Shown here: piece by piece, positions 30,701 to 44,790 of the stretch
Layout of the letters: each line of letters opens with the position of its first letter
Position numbering within the stretch: position 1 is the first letter of the stretch
Assembly (NCBI GenBank): GCA_037954325.1
Contig: JBBMNZ010000068.1
Span: forward strand, 415,998-479,997
Direction of reading: 5' to 3'
Length of the DNA: 64,000 bases
From: Fistularia commersonii
Taxonomy: Eukaryota > Chordata > Actinopteri > Syngnathiformes > Fistulariidae
Notes under the pieces: generated by a model
The model's database searches: none
Seen by the model: the letters and a program-made list of their open reading frames with translations, nothing else
What the model was told of the DNA's origin: nothing
Made by a program: the position numbers and the translations under genes

Positions 30701-33700
30701 CTCGGTGAGATGAAGACTTTTTGAACGAATGGCTATATGTTTTTAACCTGTGATGGGTTTACACTGAAATTGACATATATTGTGCAAAATCATGTCCTAG
30801 ACAACATATATAAACAGCAGAAACCAGCATGATGAAATTCATTAGTCATTTCCACTCCAACTCAAAAACAATTTAACTCGATAAGATAAGCAGTTTTTGA
30901 CCTTATGGATATATCTTTTTAACTTGTGGCTGGATTACACTGAAGTTGACATATATTGTGCAGAATCATTTTCTAAACAACATATTTCAAAAGCAGAAAC
31001 CAGCTTGATGAAATTCATTAGTTATTTCCATCCCTAATAAAAAACGCTTCAACTCGGTGAGATAAGCACTTTTTTAACGAATGGCTATATCTTTTGAACT
31101 TGTAGCTGGATTACACTGAATTTGACATATATTGTGCAGAATCATGTTCTAAAAAACATATTTCAACGGCAAAAACCATCTTGATGAAATTCATTAGTTA
31201 TTTCCACTCCTAATAAAAAACGCTTCAACCCGATAAGATAAACACTTTTTGAACGAATGGCTATATGTTTTGAACTTGTAGCTGGATTACACTGAATTTG
31301 ACATATTTAGTGCAGAATCATGTACTGAACAACATATTTGAACAGCAGAAACCAGCTTGGTGAAATCCATTAGTTATTTCCACTTTTAATCAAAAACGCT
31401 TCAACCCGATAAGATCAACACTTTTTGAATGAATGACTATATCTTTTGAACATGTGATGGGATTACACTGATTTTAACATATATTGTGCTGAATCATGTC
31501 CTAAATAACATATATCACCAGCAGACTTCAGCTTGATGAAATTCATGAGTTATTTCCACTCCAAATCAAAAACGATTTAACTCGGTAAGACAAGCACTTT
31601 TTGACCTTATGGCTATATCTTTTGAACTTGTAGCTAGATTACACTGAATTTTTATATATTTTGTGCAGAATCATGTCCTAAACAACATATTTCAACAGCA
31701 GAAACCAGCTTGATGAAATTCATTAGTCATTTCCACTCAAAATCAAAAACGCTTCAACTCAGTGAAATAAGCACTTTTTGACCTTATGGCTATATCTTTT
31801 GAATTTATAGCTGAATTACACTGAATTTGACATATATTGTGCAGAATCATGTCCTAAACATGATCTATCAAAAGCAAAAACCATCATATTGAAATTCATT
31901 AGTTATTTCCACTCCAACTCAAAAACGCTTCAACTCGGTGAGATAAGCAGTTTTTGAACGAATGGCTTTATCTTTTGATCTTGTCGCTGGATTACACTGA
32001 ATTTGACATATATTTTGCAGAATCATGTCCTATACAACATCTATCAACAGCAGAAACAGGCTTAGTGAAATTCATTAGTTATTTCCACTCCTAATAAAAA
32101 ACGCTTCAACCCGATAAGATAAACACTTTTTGAACGAATGGCTATATCTTTTGAACTTGTAGCTGGATTACACTGAATTTGACATATATTGTGCAGAATC
32201 ATGTCCTAATCAACATATATCAACAGCAGAAACCAGCTTGATGGAATTCATTAGTTATTTCCACTATTAATCAAAAAGGCTTCAACTTTTTTGAGATAAG
32301 CACTTTTTGTACGAATGGCTATATCTTTTGATCTTGTCGCTGGATTACACTGAATTTGACATATATCGTGCAGAATCATGTCCTAGACAACATATTTCAA
32401 AAGCAGAAACCAGCTTGATGAAATCCATTAGTTTTTTCCACTCCAAATCAAAACCGCTTCAACTTGGTGAGATAAGTCCTTCTTGAACCAATGGCTATAT
32501 CTTTTGAACCTGTAATGGGATCCCACTGAATTTGACATATATTGCGCAGAATCATGTCCTAAACATCATATTTCAACGGCAGAAACCAGCTTGAAGAAAT
32601 TCATTCGTTATTTTTACTCCGAATCAAAAACGCTTCAACTCGGTGAGATAAGACCTTTTTGAACGAAAGGCTATATCTTTTGATCTTGACGCTGGATTAC
32701 ACTGAATTTGACATATTTTGTGTAGAATCGTGTCCTAAACAACATATTTGAACATCAGAAACCAGCTTGGTGAAATTCATTAGTTATTTCCACTCTTAAT
32801 CAAAAACGCTTCAACCCGATAAGATATACACTTTTTGAACGAATGGCTATATCTTTTGAACATGTGATGGGATTACATTGAAGTTGACATATATTGTGCA
32901 GAATCATGTCCTAATCAACATATTTCAACAGTAGAAACCAGCTTGATGAAATCCATTAGTCATTTCCACTCCTAATAAAAAACGCTTCAACTCGGTGAGA
33001 GAAGCACTTTTTGAACGAATGGCTATATCTTTTGAACTTGTACCTGGATTCCACTGAATTTGACATATATTGTGCAAAATCATGTTCCAAACAACATATT
33101 TCAACGGCAAAAACCAGCTTGATGAAATCCATTAGTTATTTCCAATACTGATCAAAAACGCCTCAACTTGGTGAGAAAAGCACTCTTTGAACGAATGGCT
33201 ATATCTTTTGAACCTGTGATGTGATTACACTAAATTTGACATATATTGTGCAAAATCATGTCCTAAACAACATATATCATCAGCAAAAACCAGCATATTG
33301 AAATTCATTAGTTATTTCCACTCCAACTAAAAAACGCTTCAACTCGGTGAGATAAGCAGTTTTTGAACGAATGGCTATATCTTTTGATCTTGTCGCTGGA
33401 TTACACTGAATTTGACATATATTGTGCAGAATCATGTCCTATACAACATATTTCAACAGTAGAAACCAGCTTGATGAAATCCATTAGTTTTTTCCACTCC
33501 TAATCAAAAACGCTTCAACTCGGTTAGATAAGACGTTTTTGAACGAATGGCTATATCTTTTGAACATGTGATGGGATTAAGCTGAATTTGACATATTTTT
33601 TGCAGAATCATGTCCTAAACAACATATTTCAACAGCAGAAACCAGATTAATGAAATTCATTAGTTATTTCCACTCCTAATCAATAACGCTTCAACTCCGG

Positions 33701-36700
33701 TGAGAAAAGCACTTTTTTAACGAATGGCTATATCTTTTGAAAATGTGCCTGGATTACACTGAATTTGACATAAATTGTACAAAATCTTGTCCTAAACAAC
33801 ATATTTCAACCCGATAAGATAAACACTTTTTGAACGAATGGCTATATCTTTTGATTTTGTCGCTGAATTACACTGAATTTGACATATTTTGTGTAGAATA
33901 TTGTCCTAAACAACATATTTCAACAGCAGAAACCAGATTAATGAAATTCATAAGTTATTTCCACTCCTAATCAATAACGCTTCAACTCGGTGAGAAAAGC
34001 ACTTTTTTAACGAATGGCTATATATTTTGATCTTGTAGCTGGGTTACATTGAATTTGACATATATTGTGCAGAATCATGTCCTAAACAAGATATATCAAC
34101 AGCAGAAACCGGCTTGATGAAATTCATTAGTTATTTCAGCTACTAGTCAAAAACACTTCAAGTCAGTGATATAAGATCTTTTTGAACGAATGGCTTTATC
34201 TTTTGAATTTGTACCTGGATTACACTGAATTTGACATATTTTGTTCAGAATCATGTCCTAAACAACATATTTCCACAGCAGAAACCAGCTTAATGGAATT
34301 CATTTTTTTATTTCCACTCCGAATCAAAAACGCTTCAAGTCAGTGAGATGAAGACTTTTTGAACGAATGGCTAAATCTTTTGAACCTGTGATGGGATTAC
34401 ACTGAAATTGACATATATTGTGCAGAATCTTTTCCTAAACAACATATATCAACAGCAGAAACCAGCATGATGAAATTCATTAGTTATTTCCACTCCAACT
34501 CAAAAACGATTTAACCGATAAGATATGCAGTTTTTGACCTTATGGCTATATCTTTTGAACTTATGGCTGGATTATATTGAATTTGACATATATTGTGCAG
34601 AATCATGTCCTAAACAACATATATCAACAACAAAAACCAACTTGGTGAAATTCATTAGTTATTTCCACTCTTAATCAAAAATGATTCAACCCGATAAGAT
34701 AAGCACTTTTAGAACGAATGGCTATATCTTTTGAACATGTAATGGGATTACACTAAATTTGACATATATTGTGCAGAATCATGTCCTAAACAACATATAT
34801 CAACAGCAGAAACCAGCTTGATGAAATTCATTAGTTATTTCCACTCCAACTCAAAAAAGATTTAACCTCTGTAGGATAAGCACTTTTTTGACCTTATGGC
34901 TATATCTTTTGAACTTGTAGCTGGATTACACAGAATTTGACATGTATTGTGCAGAATCGTGTTCTAAACAACATATATCAACAGCAAAAACCAACTTGGT
35001 GAAATTCATTAGTTATTTCCACTCTTAATCAAAAACGCTTCAACCCGATAAGCACTTTTTGAACGAATGGCTATATCTTTTGAACCCGTGATGTGATTAC
35101 ACTAAATTTGACATATATTGTGCTTAATCATGTCCGAAACAACATATATAAACAGCAGAAACCAGAATGATGAAATTCATTAGTTATTTCCATTCCAACT
35201 CAAAAAAGATTTAACCTCGGTGAGATAAGCACTCTTTGACCTTATGGCTATATCTTTTGAACTTGTAGGTGGATTACACTGAATTTGACATATATTGTGC
35301 AGAATCATGTCCTAAACAACATATCTCACCAGCAGAAACCAGCTTGATGAAATTCATTAGTTATTTCCACTCAAAAACAAAAAAAGCTTCAACTCAGCGA
35401 GATAAGCACTTTTTGACCTTATGGCTATATCTTTTGAACTTATAGCTGGATTACACTGAATTTGACATATATTGTGCAGAATCATGTCCTAAACAACATA
35501 TATCAACAGCAAAAACCAGCATATTTAAATCCATTGGTTATTTCAACTCCAACTCAAAAATGCTTCAACTCGGTGAGATGAGCAGTTTTCGAACGAATGG
35601 CTATATCTTTTGATCTTGTCGCTGGATTACACTGAATTTGACATATATTGTACAGAATCATGTCCTATACAACATCTATCAACAGCAGAAAAAGGCTTGG
35701 TGAAATTCAATAGTTATTTCCTCTCTTAATCGAAAACGCTTCAACTCGATAAGATAAGAACTTTTTGAACGAATGGCTATATCTTTTGAACCTTGGATGG
35801 GATTACACTGAATTTGACATATATTGTGCAGAATCATGTCCTAAACAACATATTTCAACAGTAGAAACCAACTTGATGAAATTCATTAGTTATTTCCACT
35901 CCTAATCAAAAACGCTTCAACTCGGTGAGATAAGCACTTTTTGAACTAATGGCTGTATCTTTTGAACTTGTAGCTGGATTACCCTGAATTTTACATTTTT
36001 TGTGCTGAATCATGTCCTATACAAAATATTTCAACAACAGAAACCAGCTTGATGAAATTGATTAGTTATTTCCACTCCTAATCAAAAACGCTTCAACCTC
36101 GTGAGATAAGCACTTTTTGAACGAAAGGCTACATCTTTTGATCTTGACGGTGGATTACACTGAATTTGACATATTTTGCGTAGAATCATGTCCTAAAAAA
36201 CATATTTCAACAGCAGAAACCAGCTTGATGAAATTCATTAGTTATCTCCACTCCTAATCAAAAACGCTTCAACCCGATAAGATAAACACTTTTTGAACGA
36301 ATGGCTATATCTTTTGAACCTGTGATGGGATTACACTGAATTTGACATATATCGTGCAGAATCATGTCCTAAAAAACATATTTCAAAATCAGAAACCAGC
36401 TAGATGAAATTCATTAGTCATTTCCACTCAAAATCAAAAACGCTTCAACTCGGTGAGATAAGCACTTTTTGAACGAATGGCTATATCTTTTGAACTTGTA
36501 GCTGGATTACACTGAATTTGAAATATATTGTGCAAAATCATGTTCCAAACAACATATTTCAACGGCAAAAACCAGCTTGATGAAATCCATTAGTTATTTC
36601 CACTCCTAATCAAAAACGCTTCAACTCGGTGAGAAAAGCACTTTTTGAACGAATGGCTATATATTTTGATCTTGTCGCTGGATTACACTGAATTTGACAT

Positions 36701-37706
36701 ATTTAGTGCAGAATCATGTCTTAAACAACATATTTCAACAGCAGAAACCAGCTTGATGAAATTCATTCGTTATTTCCACTCCTAATCAAAAACGCTACAT
36801 CTCCGTGAGATAAGCAGTTTTTGAACGAAAGGGTATATCTTTTGATCTTGACGCTGGATTACACTGAATTTGACATATTTGGTGTAGAATCATGTCCTAA
36901 ACAACATATTTCAACAGCAGAAACCAGCTTGATGAAATTTAATAGTTATTTCCTCTCTTAATCAAAAACGCTTCAACCCGATAAGATAAACACTTATGGA
37001 ACGAATGGCCTCTATCTTTTGAACCTGTGATGGAATTACACTGAATTTGACATATTTTGTGCAGAATCATGTCCTAAAAAACATATTTCAACAGCAGAAA
37101 CCAGCTTGATGAAATTCATTATTTATTTCTACTCCTAATCAAAAACGCTTCAACTCGGTAAGATAAGCAATTTTTCAACGAATGGCTATATCTTTTGAAC
37201 TTGTAGCTGGATTCCACTGAATTTTACATATATTGTGCAAAATCATGTTCCAAACAATATATTTCAACGGCAAAAACCAGCTTGATGAAATCCATTAGTT
37301 ATTTCCATTCATAATCAAAAACGCTTCAACCCGATAAGATATACACTTTTTGTGTATTTTTGTGTACTTTTTGTGAATTACTATATGTTTTTAACCTGTG
37401 ATGGGATTACACTGAAGTTGACATATATTGTGCAGAATCATGTCCTAATCAACATATTTCAACAGTAGAAACCAACTTGATGAAATTCATTAATTATATC
37501 ACTCCTAATCAAAAACGCTTCACCTCGGTGAGATAAGCACTTTTTTAACGAATGGCTATATCTTTTGAACTTGTAGCTGGATTACACTGAATTTGACATA
37601 TATTGTGCAGAATCATGTACTGAACAACATATATAAACAGCAGAAACCAGCTTGGTGAAATTCATTAGTTATTTCCACTCTTAATCAAAAACGCTTCAAC
37701 CCGATA
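27701..37706. repeat. Satellite array segment, subtype C, 176-bp monomers
   Basis: About 57 monomers with landmarks GGCTATATCTTTTGAAC, GGATTACACTGAATTTGACA, AATCATGTCCTAAACAACAT, ACCAGCTTGATGAAATTCAT, TTAGTTATTTCCACTCC and CGCTTCAACTCGGTGAGATA. The CGCTTC landmark recurs at exactly 176 bp over eight successive units (28,230 to 29,462). No gene, promoter or other insertion is seen. A short monomer with a 62-bp deletion occurs near 33,800. Small open frames inside are frame-shifting by-products (176 is not a multiple of 3). Confidence 0.95.
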
Positions 37707-37776
37707 TGTCAGGGTTCACAGCTGATCCCCGTTGTAATCTGTGCTAGCTGCAGCAGATGCCGCTAATCGAGATCCC

Positions 37777-37782
37777 TATAAA
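37777..37782 (+). promoter_or_regulatory. TATA box of the solo LTR
   Basis: TATAAA within CCCTATAAAGGGCAGC, about 70 bp into the LTR, the usual place for a retrotransposon promoter upstream of R. Confidence 0.7.
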
Positions 37783-37910
37783 GGGCAGCGGCACTCTCTG
37801 CCTGGCGCCGGGGGATTGTGGTCTTCATGAACTACTGTGGGACCCTGCCACGACCTGGACCTCACCCTTGCCAACCCGGACCTCACCCCTGCTATGACCG
37901 GACCCCAGGT

Positions 37911-38618
37911 GTGACCTCCTTTCCCTTCCCGAGTCACGGCCGGGCCCAGACGGCCGACGTGACCTCTGTTCCCTTCCCGAGTCACGGCCGGGCCCAGACG
38001 GCCGGCGTGACCTCTGTTCCCTTCCCGAGTCACGGCCGGGCCCAGACGGCCGGCGTGACCTCTGTTCCCTTCCCGAGTCACGGCCGGGCCCAGACGGCCG
38101 GCGTGACCTCTGTTCCCTTCCCGAGTCACGGCCGGGCCCAGACGGCCGGCGTGACCTCTGTTCCCTTCCCGAGTCACGGCCGGGCCCAGACGGCCGGCGT
38201 GACCTCTGTTCCCTTCCCGAGTCACGGCCGGGCCCAGACGGCCGTCGTGACCTCTGTTCCCTTCCCGAGTCACGGCCGGGCCCAGACGGCCGTCCTGACC
38301 TCTGTTCCCTTCCCGAGTCACGGCCGGGCCCAGACGGCCGGCGTAACCTCTGTTCCCTTCCCGAGTCACGGCCGGGCCCAGACGGCCGTCCTGACCTCTG
38401 TTCCCTTCCCGAGTCACGGCCGGGACCAGACGGCCGTCCTGACCTCTGTTCCCTTCCCGAGTCACGGCCGGCGTGACCTCTGTTCCCTTCCCGAGTCACG
38501 GCCGGGACCAGACGGCCGTCCTGACCTCTGTTCCCTTCCCGAGTCACGGCCGGCGTGACCTCTGTTCCCTTCCCGAGTCACGGCCGGGCCCAGACGGCCG
38601 GCGTGACCTCTGTTCCCT
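37911..38618 (+). repeat. 48-bp GC-rich minisatellite inside the LTR
   Basis: There are fifteen complete units starting at 37,911 and a partial sixteenth at 38,603. Thirteen units are 48 bp and two (starting 38,439 and 38,521) are 34 bp, having lost 14 bp between two copies of GGCCGG. The unit contains GTGACCTCTGTTCCCTTCCC, GAGTCACGGCCGG and GCCCAGACGGCC. Units differ at only a few sites. Because 48 is a multiple of 3, long open frames appear on both strands, but they are not genes. Confidence 0.95.
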
Positions 38619-38658
38619 CCCGCAACCCGTACTGTTGAGGCCCAGCCTCTGCCGTTCA

Positions 38659-38790
38659 GTCTGCAACTCGTCTTGTCCAGTCTGCAACTCGTCTTGTCCA
38701 GTCTGCAACTCGTCCCGTCCAGTCCGGTCTGCAACCCGTCCAGTCCAGTCTGCATCCCGTCCAGTCTGCAACCCGTCCCGTTCGCATCCA
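38659..38790 (+). repeat. 21-bp minisatellite inside the LTR
   Basis: Three regular 21-bp units (starts 38,659, 38,680, 38,701; GTCTGCAACTCGTCTTGTCC) are followed by three or more irregular ones with 16-26-bp spacing. It is independent of the 48-bp repeat. Confidence 0.85.
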
Positions 38791-38808
38791 GTTCTGCAAC
38801 TTCAACCA

Positions 38809-38814
38809 AATAAA
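38809..38814 (+). terminator. Polyadenylation signal of the solo LTR
   Basis: AATAAA in CCAAATAAAAGCG, about 70 bp before the LTR end, placing the R/U5 boundary shortly downstream. Confidence 0.7.
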
Positions 38815-41754
38815 AGCGCTTTCCACCCATCTCTGCCCCGAAGTGTGGTTCCCTGCTCGAGTCCGCCCCAGCACATCGTGACACGATAAGATAAACACTT
38901 TTTGAACGAATGGCTATATCTTTTGAACATGTGATGGGATTACACTGAATTTGACATATATTGTGCAGAATCATGTTCTAAACAACATATATCACCAGCA
39001 GACACCAGCTTGATGAAATTCATGTGTTATTTCCACTCCTAATCAAAAGCGATTTAACTCGGTAAGATAATTACTTTTTGACCTTATGGCTATATCTTTT
39101 GAACTTGTAGCTGGATTACACTGAATTTGACATATATTGTGTAGAATCATGTCCTAAACAACATATATAAACAGCAATAACCAGCATATTGAAATTCATT
39201 AGTTATTTCCACTCCAACTCAAAAACGCTTCAACTCGGTGAGATAAGCAGTTTTTGAACGAATGGCTATATCTTTTGAACTTGTCGCTGGATTACACTGA
39301 ATTTGACATATATTGTGCAGAATCATGTCCTGAAAACAACATATATCAACAGCAGAAACCAGTTTGATGGAATTCATTAGTTATTTCCACTCCAAATCAA
39401 AAAAGCTTCAACTCAGTGAGATAAGCACTTTTTGCACGAATGGCTATATCTTTTGATCTTGTCGCTGGATTACACTGAATTTGAAATATTTAGTTCAAAA
39501 TCATGTCCTAAAAAACATATTTCAACAGCAGAAACCAGCTTGATGAAATCCGTTAGATATTTCCAATCCTAATCAAAAACGGTTCAACTTGGTGAGATAA
39601 GTCCTTTTTGAACCAATGGCTATATCTTTTGAACATGTCATGGGATCACACTGAATTTGACATATATTGTGCAGAATCATGTCCTAAACAACATATTTCA
39701 ACGGCAGAAACCAGCTTGATGAAATTCATTAGTTATTTCCACTCCTAATCAAAAACGCTTCAACTCAGTGAGATAAACACTTTTTGAACGAATGGCTATA
39801 TCTTTTGATCTTGACGCTGGATTACACTGAATTTGACATATTTGGTGTAGAATCATGTCCTAAACAACATATTTCAACAGCAGAAACCAGCTTGATGAAA
39901 TTCATTAGTTATTTTCACTCCTAATCAAAAACGCTTCGACTCGGTTAGATGAAGACTTTTTGAAAGAATGGCTATATGTTTTTAACCTGTGATGGGATTA
40001 CACTGAAATTGACATATATCGTGCAGAATCATGTCCAAGACAACAAATATCAACAGCAGAAACCAGCTTGATGAAATTCATCAGTTATTTCCACTCCAAC
40101 TCAAAAACAATTTAACTCGATAAGATAAGCACTTTTTTAACGAATGGCTATATCTTTTGAACTTGCCGCCGGATTACACTGAATTTGACATTAATTGTGC
40201 AGAATCATGTACTGAACATCATATTTGAACAGCAGAAACCAGCTTGATGAAATTCATGAGTTATTTCCACTCTTAATCAAAAACGCTTCAATCCGATAAG
40301 ATAAACACTTTTTGAACGAATGGCTATATCTTTTGAACATGTGATGGGATTACACTGAATTTAACATATATTGTGCAGAATCATGTCCTAAACAACATAT
40401 ATGACCAGCAGACACCAGCTTGATGGAATTCATTAGTTATTTCCACTCCTAATCAAAAGCGATTTAACTCGGTAAGATAAGTGATTTTTGACCTTATGGC
40501 TATATCTTTTGATCTTGTCACTGGATTATACTGATATTGACATATATTGTGCAGAATCATGTCCTAAACAACATATATCAACGGCAAAAACCAGCATATT
40601 GAAATTCATTAGTTATTTCCACTCCAACTCAAAAACGCTTCAACTCGGTGAGATAAGCACTTTTTGAACGAATGGCTATATCTTTTGAACATGTGATGGG
40701 ATCACACTGAATTTGACATATATTGTTCAGAATCATGTCCTAAACAACATATATCAACAGCAAAAACCAGCTTGATGGAATTCATTAGTTATTTCCACTC
40801 CAAATCAAAAACGCTTCAACTCCGTGAGATAAGCACTTTTTGCACGAATGGCTATATCTTTTGATCTTGTCGCTGGATCACACTGAATTTGAAATATTTA
40901 GTGCAAAATCATGTCCTAAACAACATATTTCAACAGCAGAAACCAGATTGATGAAATTCATTAGTTATTTCGACTCCTAATCAATAACGCTTCAACTCGG
41001 TGAGAAAAGAACTTTTTTAACGAACGGCTATATCTTTTGAAAATGTACCTGGATTGCACTGAATTTTACATAAATTGTACAAAATCTTGTCCTAAACAAC
41101 ATATTTCAACCCGATAAGATAAACACTTTTTGAACGAATGGCTATATCTTTTGATCTTGTCGCTGAATTACACTGAATTTGACATATTTTGTGCAGAATA
41201 TTGTCCTAAACAACATATTTCAACAGCAGAAACCAGATTAATGAAATTCATTAGTTATTTCCACTCCTAATCAATAACGCTTCAACTCGGTGAGAAAAGC
41301 ACTTTTTTAACGAATGGCTATATATTTTGATCTTGTAGCTGGGTTACACTGAATTTGACATATATTGTGCAGAATCATGTCCTAAACAAGATATTTCAAC
41401 AGCAGAAACCGGCTTGATGGAATTCATTAGTTATTTCCACTACTAGTCAAAAACGCTTCAAGTCAGTGATATAAGAACTTTTCGAACGAATGGCTTTATC
41501 TTTTGAATTTGTACCTGGATTACATTGAATTTGACATATTTTGTGCAGAATCATGTCCTAAACAACATATTTCCACAGCAGAAACCAGCTTAATGAAATT
41601 CATTTTTTTATTTCCACTCCTAATCAAAAACGCCTCAACTCAGTGAGATGAAGAGTTTTTGAACGAATGGCTATATCTTTTGAACCTGTGATGGGATTAC
41701 ACTGAGATTGACATATATTGTGCAGAATCATGTCCTAAACAACATATATCAACA

Positions 41755-44700
41755 GCAGAAACCAGCTTGATGAAATTCATTAGTTATTTCCACTCCAACT
41801 CAAAAAAGATTTAACCTCTGTAAGATAAGCACTTTTTGACCTTATGGCTATATCTTTTGAACTTGTAGCTGGATTACACAGAATTTGACATGTATTGTGC
41901 AGAATCATGTTCTAAACAACATATATCAACAGCAAAAACCAACTTGGTGAAATTCATTAGTTATTTCCACTCTTAATCAAAAATGATTAAACCCGATGAG
42001 ACAAGCACTTTTTAGAAGGAATGGCTATATCTTTTGAAACTGTGATGGGATTACTCTAAATTTGATATATATTGTGCAGAATCATGTCCTAAACAACATA
42101 TATCAACAGCAGAAACCAGCTTGATGAAATTCATTAGTTATTTCCACTCCAACTCAAAAAAGATTTAACCTCTGTAAGATAAGCACTTTTTGACCTTATG
42201 GCTATATCTTTTGAACTTGTAGCTGGATTACACTGAATTTGACATATATTGTGCAGAATCATGTCCTAAACAACATATATCAACAGCAAAAACCAGCATA
42301 TTGAAATTCATTAGTTATTTCAACTCCAACTCAAAAACGCTTCAACTCGGTGATATGAGCAGTTTTCGAACGAATGGCTATATCTTTTGATCTTGTCGCT
42401 GGATTACACTGAATTTGACATATATTGTACAGAATCATGTCCTATACAACATCTATCAACAGCAGAAAAAGGCTTGTTGAAATTCAATAGTTATTTCCTC
42501 TCTTAATCAAAAACGCTTCAACTCGATGAGATAAGAACTTTTTGAACGAATGGCTATATCTTTTGAACCTTGGATGGGATTACATAGAATTTGACATATA
42601 TTGTGCAGAATCATGTCCTAAACAACATATTTCAACAGTAGAAACCAAATTGATGAAATTCATTAGTTATTTCCACTCCTAATCAAAAACGCTTCAACTC
42701 GGTGAGATAAGCACTTTTTGAACTAATGGTTGTATCTTTTGAACTTGTAGCTGGATTACCCTGAATTTTACATTTTTTGTGCTGAATCATGTCCTATACA
42801 ACATATGCCAACAACAGAAACCAGCTTGATGAAATTGAATAGTTATTTCCACTCCTAATCAAAAACGCTTCAACTCCGTGAGATAAGTACTTTTTGAACG
42901 AAAGGCTATATCTTTTGATCTTGACGCTGGATTACACTGAAGTTGACATATTTTGCGTAGAATCGTGTCCTAAAAAACATATTTCAACAGCAGAAACCAG
43001 CTTGATGAAATTCATTAGTTATTTCCACTCCAAATCAAATATGCTTCAACCCGATAAGATAAACCCTTTTTGAACGAATGGCTATATCTTTTGAACCTGT
43101 GATGGGATTACACTGAATTTGACATATTTTGTGCAGAATCATGTCCTAAAAAACATATTTCAACATCAGAAACCAGGTAGATGAAATTCATTAGTTATTT
43201 CCACTCCTAATCAAAAACGCTTCAACTCGGTGAGATAAGTCCTTTTTGAACGAATGGCTATATCTTTTGAACCTGTGATGGGATTACACTGAAGTTGACA
43301 TATATTGTGCAGAATGATGTCCTAAACAACATTTGTCAACAGCAGAAACCAGCTTGATGAAATTCATTTGTTATTTCCACTCCCAATCAAATACGCTTCA
43401 AGTCGGTGAGACAAAGACTTTTTGAACGAATGGCTATATCTTTTGATCTTGACGCTGGATTACACTGAATTTGACATATATTGTGCAGAATCATGTCCTA
43501 AACAACATATCTTAACAGCAGAAACCAGCTTGATGAAATTCATTAGTCATTTCCACTCAACATCAAAAACGCTTCAACTCAGTGAGATAAGCACTTTTTG
43601 ACCTTATGGCTATATGTTTTGAACTTATAGCTGGATTACACTGAATTTGACATATATTGTACAGAATCATGTCCTAAACAACATATTTCAACAGCAAAAA
43701 CCAGCTTGATGAAATTCATTAGTCATTTCCACTCAAAATCAAAAACGCTTCAACTCTGTGATATAAGCACTTTTTGAACCAATGGCTATATCTTTTGAAC
43801 TTGTAGCTGGATTACACTGAATTTGAAATATATTGTGCTAAATCATGTTCCAAACAACATATTTCAACGGCGAAAAACCAGCTTGATGAAATTCATTAGA
43901 TATTTCCACTCCTAATCAAAAACGCTTCAACTCGGTGAGAAAAGCACTTTTTGAACGAATGGCTATATAGTTTGATCTTGTAGCTGGGTTTCACTGAATT
44001 TGACATATATATTGCAGAATCATGTCCTAAACAACATATTCCAACAATGAAAACCAGCTTGATGAAATTCATTTGTTATTTTCACTCCTAATCAAAAACG
44101 CTTCGACTCGGTGAGATGAAGACTTTTTGAACGAATGGCTATATGTTTTTAACCTGTGATGGGATTACACTGAAATTGACATATATCGTGCAGAATCATG
44201 TCCAAGACAACATATATCAACAGCAGAAACCAGCTTGATGAAATTCATCAGTTATTTCCACTCCAACTCAAAAACAATTTAACTCGATGAGATAAGCACT
44301 TTTTTAACGAATGGCTATATCTTTTGAACTTGCGGCTGGATTACACTGAATTTGACATTAATTGTGCAGAATCATGTACTGAACATCATATTTTAACAGC
44401 AGAAACCAGCTTGATGAAATTCATGAGTTATTTCCACTCTTAATCAAAAACGCTTCAATCCGATAAGATAAACACTTTTTGAACGAATGGCTATATCTTT
44501 TGATGATGTGATGGGATTACACTGAATTTAACATATATTGTGCAGAATCATGTCCTATACAACATATATCACCAGCAGACACCAGCTTGATGAAATTCAA
44601 TAGTTATTTCCACTCCTAATCAAAAATGATTTAACTCGGTAAGATAAGTACTTTTTGACCTTATGGCTATATCTTTTGATCTTGTCGCTGGATTATACTG

Positions 44701-44790
44701 ATATTGACATATATTGTGCAGAATCATGTCCTAAACAACATATATCAACAGCAAAAACCAGCATATTGAAATTCATTAGTTATTTCCACT
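41755..44790. repeat. Copy 1 of a 3-kb satellite block repeated 4,981 bp downstream
   Basis: It pairs with 46,737-49,772 at a near-constant offset of 4,981 bp (for example 42,300 with 47,281, 44,201 with 49,182, 44,760 with 49,741). Shared private variants include GATATGAGCAGTTTTCG, GGCTTGTTGAAATTCAATAG-like units and TGTCCAAGACAACATAT. A short patch near 42,010-42,180 differs, suggesting gene conversion or recombination. Confidence 0.85.

Larger units (their letters stand above)
37707..38883 (+). mobile_element. Solo LTR (Gypsy-like) in the satellite, with perfect 5-bp target duplication
   Basis: The 1,177-bp insert begins TGTCAGGGTTCAC and ends CATCGTGACA, and is flanked by CGATA on both sides (37,702-37,706 and 38,884-38,888). 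Removing it with one CGATA restores the normal satellite string CAACCCGATAAGATAAACAC. It has a TATA box, an AATAAA signal and no coding region, so it is an LTR left by recombination between the two ends of a retrotransposon. The terminal TGTCA and TATAAAGGGC resemble the chromovirus LTR at 4,782, suggesting the same broad group (inference). Most of its length is minisatellite. Confidence 0.9.

Noticed and set aside
37776..38558. Long open frames (229-246 codons) on both strands with 16-residue repeats
   Set aside because: They are products of the 48-bp minisatellite, whose length is a multiple of three. They are open on both strands, lack any domain and lie inside a solo LTR.
37911..38618. 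Regularly spaced repeats that might suggest a CRISPR array
   Set aside because: Units are contiguous with no unique spacers, and the setting is a eukaryotic LTR.
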